A DNA stretch of 15,496 bases from Pseudoxanthomonas mexicana (lineage in GTDB: Bacteria > Pseudomonadota > Gammaproteobacteria > Xanthomonadales > Xanthomonadaceae). Made by a program: the position numbers and the translations under genes. The stretch spans positions 1-15,496 of the forward strand of contig NZ_LSIF01000088.1 in assembly GCF_001556105.1 (NCBI RefSeq). Direction: 5' to 3'. This document shows positions 7,068-14,179 of the stretch, piece by piece. The notes beneath the pieces are model-generated. The model saw nothing but the letters and a program-made list of their open reading frames with translations. It was not told where the DNA came from and made no database searches. Every line of letters starts with the position of its first letter. The stretch's first letter is position 1.

Positions 7068-8030
7068 ATGGCACGCAGGAAGAAGCACGAAGAACACGCC
7101 AACCACGAGGCCTGGGCGATTCCCTACGCCGACCTGATGACGCTGCTGCTGGCCTTCTTCGTGGTGATGTACGCCATCTCCACCGTCAACGAAGGCAAGT
7201 ACCGGGTGGTGGCCGATTCGCTGACCGCCGCGTTCGGTGGCGCGCCGCGCACGATCAATCCCGTGCAGGTGGGCAACCACCAGTTGCAGGGCGCCGACTT
7301 CGACCGCCCGTCGCCGATCAAGTCCGGCGCCAAGAAAGGGCCGTCCGCGCCCTCGCCCTCGCCCAACGTCACCCTGCTGGCGGCCATGGCCTCGCAGATG
7401 AACATGCCGATCGACAGCCAGGGCCTGCAGAACGCGCAGAGCGAACTGAAGCGGATCGCCGACGACCTGGAAAAGGCGCTGGCACCGCTGATCGACTCGA
7501 AGCTGGTCACCATCAAGCGCTCCGCGCTGTGGCTGGAAGTGCAGATCAACAGCGACATCCTGTTCGCGACCGGCTCGGCGGCGCTCGACCCGCAGGCCCA
7601 GGAAACCGTCGGCAAGCTGGCGGAAGTGCTGGCCGACGTGCCCAACTCGGTACGGGTGGAAGGCTACACCGACGACCGCCCGATCCGGACCTCGCAGTTC
7701 CCGTCGAACTGGGAGCTGTCCTCGGCGCGTGCCGCCAGCGTGGTGCACCTGTTCGTGCGCGACGGTATTCCGCCGGAGCGGCTGGCGATGATCGGCTATG
7801 GCGAGTTCCGTCCGATCGGCGACAACGCCACGCTGGAAGGCCGCAACAGCAACCGCCGCGTGCTGCTGATCATCCTGGCCAGCCCCACCGGCCCGGCACC
7901 GAACTTGCATGCACAGGAGCAGGCCGCGCCTCCGCCGTCAGTGATCTCGCTGCCGCCGTTGCCGGCCCACGCCGCGTCGCCCATGCCCGGAGCGCCGCCG
8001 GCGCCCCAGGTCCATGAAGGAGTCCAGTGA
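7068..8030 (+). CDS. motD: Flagellar stator protein MotD (MotB family, OmpA-like)
   Basis: Partner of MotC that anchors the stator to peptidoglycan. It has 320 residues. A short basic cytoplasmic tail precedes the single span YADLMTLLLAFFVVMYA (20-36); Asp22 is the ion-carrying aspartate equivalent to E. coli MotB Asp32. A periplasmic linker (~40-150) leads to the OmpA-type peptidoglycan-binding domain (~155-271), with LFATGSAALDPQ, GYTDDRPI, NWELSSARA and NSNRRV. A Pro/Ala-rich tail (~272-320) goes beyond the usual end of the domain. Ion choice (H+ or Na+) cannot be read with confidence. It ends in a TGATG overlap with the parC-like gene, whose ribosome site lies within the end of this gene. 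Confidence 0.93.
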   Translation: MARRKKHEEHANHEAWAIPYADLMTLLLAFFVVMYAISTVNEGKYRVVADSLTAAFGGAPRTINPVQVGNHQLQGADFDRPSPIKSGAKKGPSAPSPSPNVTLLAAMASQMNMPIDSQGLQNAQSELKRIADDLEKALAPLIDSKLVTIKRSALWLEVQINSDILFATGSAALDPQAQETVGKLAEVLADVPNSVRVEGYTDDRPIRTSQFPSNWELSSARAASVVHLFVRDGIPPERLAMIGYGEFRPIGDNATLEGRNSNRRVLLIILASPTGPAPNLHAQEQAAPPPSVISLPPLPAHAASPMPGAPPAPQVHEGVQ

Positions 8031-8812
8031 TGCGCGTGTGGGCAATCGCCAACCAGAAAGGTGGCGTCGGCAAGACCACCACCACCCTCGCCCTCGGGCG
8101 TGGCCTCGCCATGCGCGGCCATCGCGTGCTGCTCATCGACCTGGACCCGCATGCGTCGCTGACGCGCGCGTTCGGCATCGCCACCGATCCGCAACCGACC
8201 GGCGTACTGGACCTGTTCGATGAGAATCCGCCGACGCTCGCCAGCGTGACGCGCGCCACGGAGATCGAGAACCTCGCCTTCGTCGCCGCACAGACGCCGC
8301 TGGCCACGCTGGAACGGCGCAGCGCGACGCAGCCCGGCCTCGGCCTGGCGCTGTCGAACGCGCTGGCACGCGGCGGCCACGGCTACGACCACGTACTGCT
8401 CGACTGCCCGCCCACGCTGGGCCTGCTGATGGTCAATGCGCTGGCGGCGGCCGACCACGTCATCATCCCGACGCAGACCGAACCACTGGCGCTGCACGGG
8501 CTGAAGGGCATGTGCCGCACCGCCGAGATGATCCAGCGCTCGCGCCACCGCGATCTGCCGGTCTCGATCCTGCCCACGCTGTACGACAAGCGCACGCGTA
8601 CCGGCGCCGAGACGTTGAAGGCGATACAGGACGAATACGGCTCGCGCGTGTGGAACGACGCCATTCCCAACGACACGCGCATCTGCAGTGTCGACGCCCT
8701 GACCCGCTCCAGCCCAGTCACGCAGTATCCCGGCCGCGGTCTGTCCGCCTACCGCCGTGCGCTGGACTGGCTGCTGCTGACCGAAGCCCGCGACACGGAG
8801 CAGGCTGCATGA
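8030..8812 (+). CDS. parC: ParA-type ATPase, ParC-like chemosensory array positioning protein
   Basis: ATPase of the ParA/Soj family. In Vibrio a protein of this kind (ParC, unrelated to topoisomerase IV ParC) forms polar foci and recruits chemotaxis arrays via ParP. It has 260 residues from the ATG at 8030 (AAGGAG at 8017-8022, seven bases upstream); a GTG one codon earlier is less well spaced. Walker A KGGVGKTT is at 10-17, the switch DLDPHASLT at 37-45 and LLDCPPTLG (Asp125) is Walker B. No helix-turn-helix domain and no parB partner are present, which argues against chromosome partition. It sits between motD and a CheW-domain gene, matching Pseudomonas and Vibrio order. The function is assigned from that context. 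It overlaps the next gene by ATGA. Confidence 0.88.
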   Translation: MRVWAIANQKGGVGKTTTTLALGRGLAMRGHRVLLIDLDPHASLTRAFGIATDPQPTGVLDLFDENPPTLASVTRATEIENLAFVAAQTPLATLERRSATQPGLGLALSNALARGGHGYDHVLLDCPPTLGLLMVNALAAADHVIIPTQTEPLALHGLKGMCRTAEMIQRSRHRDLPVSILPTLYDKRTRTGAETLKAIQDEYGSRVWNDAIPNDTRICSVDALTRSSPVTQYPGRGLSAYRRALDWLLLTEARDTEQAA

Positions 8813-9801
8813 GTACCCCGGCCGTCCTCGACGACTACCTGCTCGACCTGCTCGGCGACGCCGCCACCGCGCCCGCCACCAGCGTCGTCGCCATCGAGCC
8901 GGCCACGCCTGTCGTGACCTCGGAGCCGGATGAGGTTCCCGCCCCCGTCGCGCCACCGATCGCACCGGCACCCACGCTGGCGGTCGCGCCGACGCGTCCT
9001 GGTGCCGAGGCCGACCTGATCAGCGACGACGAGTTCGAAGCGCTGCTCGACCAACTGCATGGCGGTGGTGCGCCGGTGGCCGTGACGACGCCCGTCGCCG
9101 CGCCGGTGACGGCACCCTCGCCCGCGCTCGCCGTGGCACCGGTACGGGCCGGCAGCGCCGACATGATCGGCGATGACGAATTCGAAGCCCTGCTCGACGA
9201 ACTGCACGGTGGCGCCGCGCCGACCACGCGCGTGCCGGAACCGCCGGCTCCGGCGGCACCGGCCGTAGCGCCCGCCGCTCCGCTCGCGCCCCCGACCATG
9301 CGCGGTCTGGCACCGCTGCCCGCCAAGCCGTTCCTGCTGCCGGAGGCGCCCGACGGTGGCCAGCGCCGTCGCGCCACCGAACGCAAGACCCGCTGGCTGC
9401 GACTACGCTGCGACGAACAGCACTACGCGCTGGAATTGCTGAAGGTGCAGGAAGTGGTGCGTCCCGCCACATTGCTGCCGCTGCGTGGCGCCGCGGCGCA
9501 CATGCTCGGCGTGATGAACCTGCGCGGCCAGGTGGTGCCCGTCATCGACCTGGGCCTGTACCTGGGCCGGCGCAGCATCGATGTCGATGCCACCACCCGC
9601 ATCGTGGTGCTCGAAGAGCACGGCGAAACCCTCGGCCTGCGTGTCAGCGCGGTGGAGGACGTCGCCAACCTGACCGACCACCAGATCGAATCGCCCGACA
9701 ACGCCCGCGTCGGCCGTATCGCCAACCCGCTGTTCCGCGGCGTGGCGCGCCTCAACGAATGCCCGGTGATCCTGCTGGATGCGTCACGGATCCTGCAGTG
9801 A
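8809..9801 (+). CDS. parP: CheW-domain protein, ParP-like array localization factor
   Basis: In Vibrio, ParP links ParC to arrays: its C-terminal CheW-like domain inserts next to CheA and stops CheA leaving the pole. This protein has 330 residues, about twice a plain CheW. The N-terminus LDDYLLDLLGD (7-17) is a short acidic amphipathic helix. A long Pro/Ala linker carries two copies of the CheA-1 motif, DLISDDEFEALLDQLHGG (69-86) and DMIGDDEFEALLDELHGG (118-135). The CheW-like domain spans about 190-330, with MLGVMNLRGQVVPVIDL near 232. It starts in an ATGA overlap with the ParA gene, the partner expected for ParP. A plain coupling protein is less likely given the long N-terminal extension, though I cannot exclude a CheW role. 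Confidence 0.87.
   Translation: MSTPAVLDDYLLDLLGDAATAPATSVVAIEPATPVVTSEPDEVPAPVAPPIAPAPTLAVAPTRPGAEADLISDDEFEALLDQLHGGGAPVAVTTPVAAPVTAPSPALAVAPVRAGSADMIGDDEFEALLDELHGGAAPTTRVPEPPAPAAPAVAPAAPLAPPTMRGLAPLPAKPFLLPEAPDGGQRRRATERKTRWLRLRCDEQHYALELLKVQEVVRPATLLPLRGAAAHMLGVMNLRGQVVPVIDLGLYLGRRSIDVDATTRIVVLEEHGETLGLRVSAVEDVANLTDHQIESPDNARVGRIANPLFRGVARLNECPVILLDASRILQ
9013..9075 (+). repeat. EFEALLD motif coding repeat, copy 2 (in ParP)
   Basis: Encodes DLISDDEFEALLDQLHGG followed by GAP (residues 69-89). It differs from the CheA copy at one of 21 residues (Ser for Gly). Confidence 0.85.
9160..9222 (+). repeat. EFEALLD motif coding repeat, copy 3 (in ParP)
   Basis: Encodes DMIGDDEFEALLDELHGG followed by AAP (residues 118-138). 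It begins 147 bases (49 codons) after the start of copy 2, with a Pro/Ala linker between. Confidence 0.85.
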
Positions 9802-9804
9802 CGC

Positions 9805-9830
9805 CGCCCCGCCCATGTACCCGCGGGGCG
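9805..9830 (+). terminator. GC hairpin after parP
   Basis: A perfect 8-bp stem CGCCCCGC/GCGGGGCG with a 10-base loop begins four bases after the parP stop. There is no T-run, so termination strength is uncertain, but it lies between parP and the next sigma-28 promoter, where an end is expected. Confidence 0.45.
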
Positions 9831-9881
9831 TGCAGCGACGCGCGCGATGCGACGCAGACCGGAAATTTCAACGGGCGCACC

Positions 9882-9908
9882 TCAAGTGCGGCCTTCACGC
9901 GCCGATAC
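9882..9908 (+). promoter_or_regulatory. Sigma-28 (FliA) promoter for STAS-cheY-cheA
   Basis: TCAAGTGC (9882-9889), 11 bases, then GCCGATAC (9901-9908), seven of eight matches at -10. Transcription would start near 9915, leaving a leader of about 23 bases with GGAG at 9929-9932. The rest of the 136-bp gap holds only the parP-end hairpin. Confidence 0.78.
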
Positions 9909-9937
9909 CCCGTTAGAGCCGCCTTTCCGGAGACACG

Positions 9938-10249
9938 ATGAGCGCTGTGCCATTGGGTGACGACCTCGGTATCGAGGCCGCCACCGACCTCAAGCAGCAC
10001 CTGGCCCCGCATGTCGCGCAGCCGGGACCACTGGCGCTGGACGCCGGCACCGTGCAGCGCGTGCATACCGCCAGCCTGCAGGTGCTGTGCAGTTTCGTGC
10101 GCCAGCGCGAACAGGCCGGCCTGGCCACCGATTTCAGCGCGGTCAGCCAGAGCTTCCGCGACGCCGCGCGCCTGCTGGGCATCGCGCCGCAGCTCGGCCT
10201 GGCCAACGACAACGAACACAACACGCAACAAGTGGAGAACGCCGCATGA
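9938..10249 (+). CDS. STAS-domain protein of the second chemotaxis operon
   Basis: A 103-residue protein that looks like a single STAS domain, the fold of anti-sigma-factor antagonists. The core LALDAGTVQRVHTASLQVLCSFV (split here as LALDAGTVQRVH and TASLQVLCSFV, about 32-54) matches the strand-turn-helix of STAS. The usual Asp-Ser-Ser-Gly around the phosphorylated Ser is replaced by His-Thr-Ala-Ser, so partner-switch phosphorylation may be lost or moved to Thr or Ser. The C-terminus is a polar tail rich in Asn and Gln. STAS proteins often precede cheY-cheA in accessory chemosensory clusters; their role there is poorly defined. GGAG lies five bases before the ATG. It ends in an ATGA overlap with the receiver gene. 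The family call is moderately sure, the function unknown. Confidence 0.7.
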   Translation: MSAVPLGDDLGIEAATDLKQHLAPHVAQPGPLALDAGTVQRVHTASLQVLCSFVRQREQAGLATDFSAVSQSFRDAARLLGIAPQLGLANDNEHNTQQVENAA

Positions 10250-10611
10250 GCGCACGCATTCTGGTAGTGGACGATTCGGCCTCGATGCGACAGATGGTCG
10301 CCTTCGCCCTGACGTCGGCAGGTTATTCGGTGGATGAAGCCGAAGACGGTCAGGTCGCGCTGGGTCGTGCGCAGGGCCAGAAGTTCAATGCGGTGGTCAC
10401 CGACGTCAACATGCCCAACATGGACGGCATCTCGCTGATCCGTGCGCTGCGCGGCATCCCCGACTACAAGTTCACGCCGATGCTGATGCTGACCACCGAG
10501 TCGGCCGCCGACAAGAAGGCCGAAGGCCGGGCCGCCGGCGCCACCGGCTGGCTGGTCAAGCCGTTCAACCCGGAACAACTGGTCGCCACCGTCCAGAAAG
10601 TCCTGGGCTGA
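10246..10611 (+). CDS. cheY: CheY-like response regulator (second system)
   Basis: Stand-alone receiver of 121 residues, probably phosphorylated by the CheA encoded next. The acidic pair is Asp9-Asp10, phosphoacceptor Asp53 lies in TDVNMPNMDG, Thr83 in LMLTTES, and Lys105 in LVKPF. The switch position held by Tyr in flagellar CheY is Trp102 (TGWLVKPF), which suggests a different output surface from the first CheY; it may act as a phosphate sink or signal elsewhere. The ATG at 10246 has GGAG at 10234-10237 and overlaps the STAS stop; in-frame codons further upstream run through the STAS gene and are rejected. It belongs to the STAS-cheY-cheA operon. Confidence 0.92.
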   Translation: MSARILVVDDSASMRQMVAFALTSAGYSVDEAEDGQVALGRAQGQKFNAVVTDVNMPNMDGISLIRALRGIPDYKFTPMLMLTTESAADKKAEGRAAGATGWLVKPFNPEQLVATVQKVLG

Positions 10612-10659
10612 TCCTCCTCTCCTCCGCTTCCCTTCCGACCGCACCAGGGCACCGTCGCA

Positions 10660-12657
10660 ATGAACATGGACATGCAGCGCTTCCACGCCACGTTCTTCGA
10701 GGAAAGCCGCGAAGGGCTGGAAGCCATGGAAGCCGGCCTGCTGTCGCTGGAACAGGGCAACCGTGACGGCGACCTGATCAATTCCATCTTCCGCGCCGCG
10801 CACTCCATCAAGGGCGGCTCGGCGACGTTCGGCTTCGATGCCATCGCCGGCATGACCCACGTGCTGGAAACCCTGCTGGACGAACTGCGCGCCGGCCAGC
10901 GCGCCGTCAGCCCGCCCGCGGTCGACGCCATGCTCGCCTCGGTCGACGTGCTGCGCGCCCTGCTGGCGGAAGCCGAGCACGGCACGCCCGCCGATCCCGC
11001 CGCCGTGCAGGCCATGAAAGACCGCCTCAACGCGGTGCTCTCCGGCCAGGATGCGCCTGCTGCTTCGCCGGTCGCCGCCGCCGCAGCGGTGACCGCGGCG
11101 GAGCCCGATGGCTGGAAGATCGGCTTCACCCCGGCGCCTTCGCTGTTCATGAGCGGCAACGATCCGCTGCGCATCCTGCGCGAACTGGAACACCTCGGCC
11201 CGCTGGAAATCGCTTGCCGCATGGAACGCCTGCCCGGCTTCGAGCAGATCGATCCGCTGGAAGCCTACCTGGCCTGGGACCTCGGCCTGATCGGCAAGGT
11301 GCCGCGCAGCGCGGTGGACGATGTGTTCGCCTGGGTCGTCGACGACTGCGAACTCGACATCCAGCCGATGCAGCGCAACGCGGTGCCGGTCGAGGCTGTC
11401 GCCGTCGCCACGCAACCGGTCCCCGCCGTTGCCGCCAGCAGTGCGCAGGCGCCTGCCGCAGCCGCCGCACCGGCCGCCAACGATGCCGCAGAAACCTCCA
11501 TCCGCGTCAGCGTCGACAAGATCGACGGGCTGATCAACCTGGTCGGCGAACTCGTCATCACCCAGGCCATGCTCAAGCAGGTCTCCGGCCTGCTCGACCA
11601 GGCCCAGTGCGAGCGCCTGTTCGCCGGTCTCGACCTGCTCGAGCGCAACACGCGCGACCTGCAGGAAGCCGTCATCGGCGTGCGCATGCTGCCGGTGGAC
11701 GCGGTGTTCCGCCGCTTCCCGCGCCTGGTCCGCGACCTGTCCGCGCGCCTGGGCAAGCAGGTCCGCCTGCGCACCGTCGGCGAAGGCACCGAGCTGGACA
11801 AGGGCCTGATCGAACGCATCGCCGATCCGCTGGTGCACCTGGTCCGCAACTCGATCGACCACGGCCTGGAAATGCCGGACGTGCGCGCCGAAGCGGGCAA
11901 GGACGAGACCGGCACGATCACGCTGGCGGCCTCGCACCAGGGCGGCCACATCGTCATCGAAGTCAGCGACGACGGCCGCGGCCTCAATCGCGACCGCATC
12001 CTGGCCAAAGCCACCGAACGCGGCCTGCCCCTGCCGGAAAATCCGACCGACGCGCAGGTCTGGGACCTGATCTTCCAGCCGGGCTTCTCCACCGCCGATG
12101 CCGTCACCGACCTGTCGGGGCGCGGCGTGGGCATGGACGTGGTCCGCCGCAACATCCAGGCGCTCGGCGGTGAAGTGCAACTCGAGAGCGCCGCCGGCCG
12201 GGGCACCCGCGTGGTGATCCGCCTGCCGCTGACGCTGGCCATCCTCGACGGCATGGCGGTGTCGGTCGGCGAGGAAACGCTGATCCTGCCGCTGACGTAC
12301 GTGCTGGAAGCGCTGCAACCGCAAGCCGAAGACGTGCGCACCGTGGCCGGCGACGGACGCGTGCTGCGCGTGCGCGGCGAATACCTGCCGATCGTGGCGA
12401 TGAACGACTACTACCGCTACGGCGACAACCGCAACGCCGATCCGCTGGTGGTCGTGGTCGAAGCCGACGGCCAGAAACTCGCGCTGGAAGTCGACGAACT
12501 GATCGGCCAGCAGCAGGTCGTGGTGAAGAACCTCGAGAACAACTACCGCCGCATCGACGGCATCTCCGGCGCCACCATCCTCGGCGATGGCCGCGTCGCG
12601 CTGATCGTCGACGTGGGTGGCCTGGTCCGCACCCGCCGGATGCAGCAGGCCGCCTGA
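10660..12657 (+). CDS. cheA: Chemotaxis histidine kinase CheA (second copy, with P2-like domain)
   Basis: Second CheA, 665 residues. P1 (1-~105) has His48 in RAAHSIKGG. A region absent from the other CheA (about 150-238, WKIGFTPAP, SGNDPLRILRELEHLG) looks like the P2-like response-regulator-binding domain of many CheA proteins. After an Ala-rich linker come P3 (~279-345) and P4: Asn397 in RNSIDHG, DDGRGLN (437-443), QPGFST (473-478), GRGVGMD (487-493). P5 (~522-665) is the CheW-like regulatory domain. The acidic EFEALLD motif of the flagellar CheA is missing, so ParP-type recruitment is not expected. The start ATG is followed by two more in-frame ATGs (10666, 10672), and the ribosome site is weak. 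It lies 48 bases after the receiver gene, in a pyrimidine-rich spacer. Confidence 0.95.
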   Translation: MNMDMQRFHATFFEESREGLEAMEAGLLSLEQGNRDGDLINSIFRAAHSIKGGSATFGFDAIAGMTHVLETLLDELRAGQRAVSPPAVDAMLASVDVLRALLAEAEHGTPADPAAVQAMKDRLNAVLSGQDAPAASPVAAAAAVTAAEPDGWKIGFTPAPSLFMSGNDPLRILRELEHLGPLEIACRMERLPGFEQIDPLEAYLAWDLGLIGKVPRSAVDDVFAWVVDDCELDIQPMQRNAVPVEAVAVATQPVPAVAASSAQAPAAAAAPAANDAAETSIRVSVDKIDGLINLVGELVITQAMLKQVSGLLDQAQCERLFAGLDLLERNTRDLQEAVIGVRMLPVDAVFRRFPRLVRDLSARLGKQVRLRTVGEGTELDKGLIERIADPLVHLVRNSIDHGLEMPDVRAEAGKDETGTITLAASHQGGHIVIEVSDDGRGLNRDRILAKATERGLPLPENPTDAQVWDLIFQPGFSTADAVTDLSGRGVGMDVVRRNIQALGGEVQLESAAGRGTRVVIRLPLTLAILDGMAVSVGEETLILPLTYVLEALQPQAEDVRTVAGDGRVLRVRGEYLPIVAMNDYYRYGDNRNADPLVVVVEADGQKLALEVDELIGQQQVVVKNLENNYRRIDGISGATILGDGRVALIVDVGGLVRTRRMQQAA

Positions 12658-12682
12658 CCCCGCTCCCCCGTGTCGCCTGGCA

Positions 12683-12706
12683 TGCGTCGCCCCTATGGGC
12701 GACGCA
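12683..12706 (+). terminator. Perfect hairpin after the second cheA
   Basis: A perfect 10-bp stem TGCGTCGCCC/GGGCGACGCA with a 4-base loop (CTAT) lies 25 bases after the cheA stop. No T-run follows. It probably ends the STAS-cheY-cheA transcript or protects its 3' end. The remaining 34 bases to the porin show no clear promoter. Confidence 0.55.
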
Positions 12707-12740
12707 CGGTCGCGCGCGTCCCTCCATTCTCGAGATCCGC

Positions 12741-13934
12741 ATGAAGTACGTCCTTTCCACCCTCGCCCTTTCGCTGCTGGCGGTCCACACCGGCGCGCGC
12801 GCCGACGACGGCAAGACCGCCGCGACCGCATGGCCGCCGAAGATCACCTTCGCCAGCGGCACCGAGCTCAGCCTCGGCGGCAACCTGCAGTACGACGCCA
12901 ACGACTTTTCCGGGAATGGCTACACCGGCGCCGCGCTTGAGGACGACGACGCCTGGCGTCGGCAGGAACTCGGCGTCTCGTTGCGCAGGAAGGGCGTGTA
13001 CGACCTCGTCGTCACCTACGACTTCCAGGCCAGGAGCTGGTACGACGTGGCCCTGCGCGTGGAAACGAAGGCGCTGCTGGGCCGCGATCTCGGCAAGCTG
13101 CGCATCGGCCAGATGAAGCTGCCGCTGGGCTTCGAGGGCAACACCGGCACCCGCCACGTGTCGCTGATGGAACCATCCCTGCCGACACAGGCGTTCTACG
13201 AGAACCGACGCAGCGGCATCGACTGGGCGTTCGAACGCGAACGCTACATCGCCAATGCCGGCTACTTCTTCGAATCCGACCTGCTCGGCAACAACAAGGG
13301 CGACACCGCCGCGTTGCGCCTGGCGTGGACACCGCGTAAGGCGGCCGGCGACGTGCTGCATATCGGCATCGCCGGTTCGCGGGAACGCCCGGACAGCGAG
13401 GTGAATGGGCTTGGCGTGACCGTACACCCCAGCGTGCGATGGCGCGCGCGTCCCGAAGCCGCGCTCACCGATGTGCGCCTGGTGGATTCGGGCACGCTGA
13501 CGCGTGTGGACCGCATCGACCGCGCTGGCCTGGAAGCCCTGTGGATCCACGGCCCGTGGTCGCTGCAGGGCGAGTACCTGCGACAGAAGACGACCCGTGA
13601 TCCGGGCCTGCCGTCGTACTCGGCCGATGGCGGCTACGTGTTCGCCAGCTGGCTGGTAACCGGTGAGTCGCGCGGCTACAGCGGCGGCAACGTCACCAAC
13701 CCCAGGCCCAAGGGCAAATACGGCGCGCTGGAACTGCTGGCCCGCTACAGCCGCATCGACCTGGACAGCGACGGGATTGCCGGCGGCCGCGGACACGACT
13801 GGACGCTGGGGGCCAACTGGTACCTGACGTCGTACTTCAAGTTCCAGGCCAACTACGTGAAGGCGGATGCCACGCGTGGTGCGCTTTCGGCCGACCCGGA
13901 TGTCCTCCAGTTGCGGGCGCAGTTCCATTTCTGA
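12741..13934 (+). CDS. OprP/OprO-family outer-membrane porin
   Basis: Beta-barrel outer-membrane channel of the phosphate-selective porin O/P family. It has 397 residues. A signal peptide (Met1-Ala21, cleavage after GARA) precedes a mature protein with alternating aromatic and polar beta-strands, such as WYDVALRVETKALL, IGQMKLPLGFEGN and DWTLGANWYLTSYFKFQANY, and ends in Phe (QFHF), as outer-membrane barrels do. The GQMKLPLGFE segment and the SLMEPSLPTQAFYENRRSG loop fit the family. Substrate cannot be inferred: not all members carry phosphate, and no Pho box is seen upstream. Only a weak GAG precedes the ATG. Its place between chemotaxis genes is unusual; it has no sigma-28 site of its own and may be unrelated to motility. 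Confidence 0.85.
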   Translation: MKYVLSTLALSLLAVHTGARADDGKTAATAWPPKITFASGTELSLGGNLQYDANDFSGNGYTGAALEDDDAWRRQELGVSLRRKGVYDLVVTYDFQARSWYDVALRVETKALLGRDLGKLRIGQMKLPLGFEGNTGTRHVSLMEPSLPTQAFYENRRSGIDWAFERERYIANAGYFFESDLLGNNKGDTAALRLAWTPRKAAGDVLHIGIAGSRERPDSEVNGLGVTVHPSVRWRARPEAALTDVRLVDSGTLTRVDRIDRAGLEALWIHGPWSLQGEYLRQKTTRDPGLPSYSADGGYVFASWLVTGESRGYSGGNVTNPRPKGKYGALELLARYSRIDLDSDGIAGGRGHDWTLGANWYLTSYFKFQANYVKADATRGALSADPDVLQLRAQFHF

Positions 13935-14179
13935 CCGCGTTCGTCCCTTCGCACGCGACCCGTCACGATTTTCCTGCGCGCGCGGCGGCAGTTCCGGCAA
14001 GGCCACGTATTTTTGACCCAACCGCTGTAAAGAAGCCGTCACAAGCGCCGCTACTCCGTTGCAGACATTGCACCGTTGCAGTGCAGGCCCCGGATTCATG
14101 GCAGTCCGGAGCCCGCGGCCCACGCGCCACGGATGCAGTCCGCCTGTGCGCTTCTGCTGCCCTATCGGAGAACTCCCGG
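13935..14179 (+). other. 245-bp intergenic region before the MCP gene
   Basis: This is the longest gap in the window. It holds a sigma-28 promoter (14028-14054) and, in the predicted leader, three TTGCA pentamers (14059, 14068, 14076) with a TGCAC/GTGCA stem (14069-14085). A run of five T at 14010-14014 has no clear stem before it, so I do not call a porin terminator. No open frame with a ribosome site is convincing here. Confidence 0.6.
14028..14054 (+). promoter_or_regulatory. Sigma-28 (FliA) promoter for the MCP gene
   Basis: TAAAGAAG (14028-14035) has the perfect TAAAG core of the -35 element. Exactly 11 bases later is GCCGCTAC (14047-14054), six of eight matches at -10. Transcription would start near 14061, giving a leader of about 120 bases before the MCP ATG. 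Confidence 0.72.

Noticed and set aside
8512..8808. Upstream in-frame extension of the ParP-like protein through the ParA gene
   Set aside because: It is an Arg/Pro/His-rich read of parC in another frame; the ATGA-overlapping start at 8809 fits the family.
9913..12831. Very long open frame on the - strand (about 970 codons) opposite the second cheA
   Set aside because: High-GC codon bias leaves the antisense frame open; the product is a low-complexity His/Ala/Gly/Arg string, and the + strand encodes a full CheA with all catalytic motifs.
14010..14014. T-run as an intrinsic terminator of the porin gene
   Set aside because: No stable stem directly before it.
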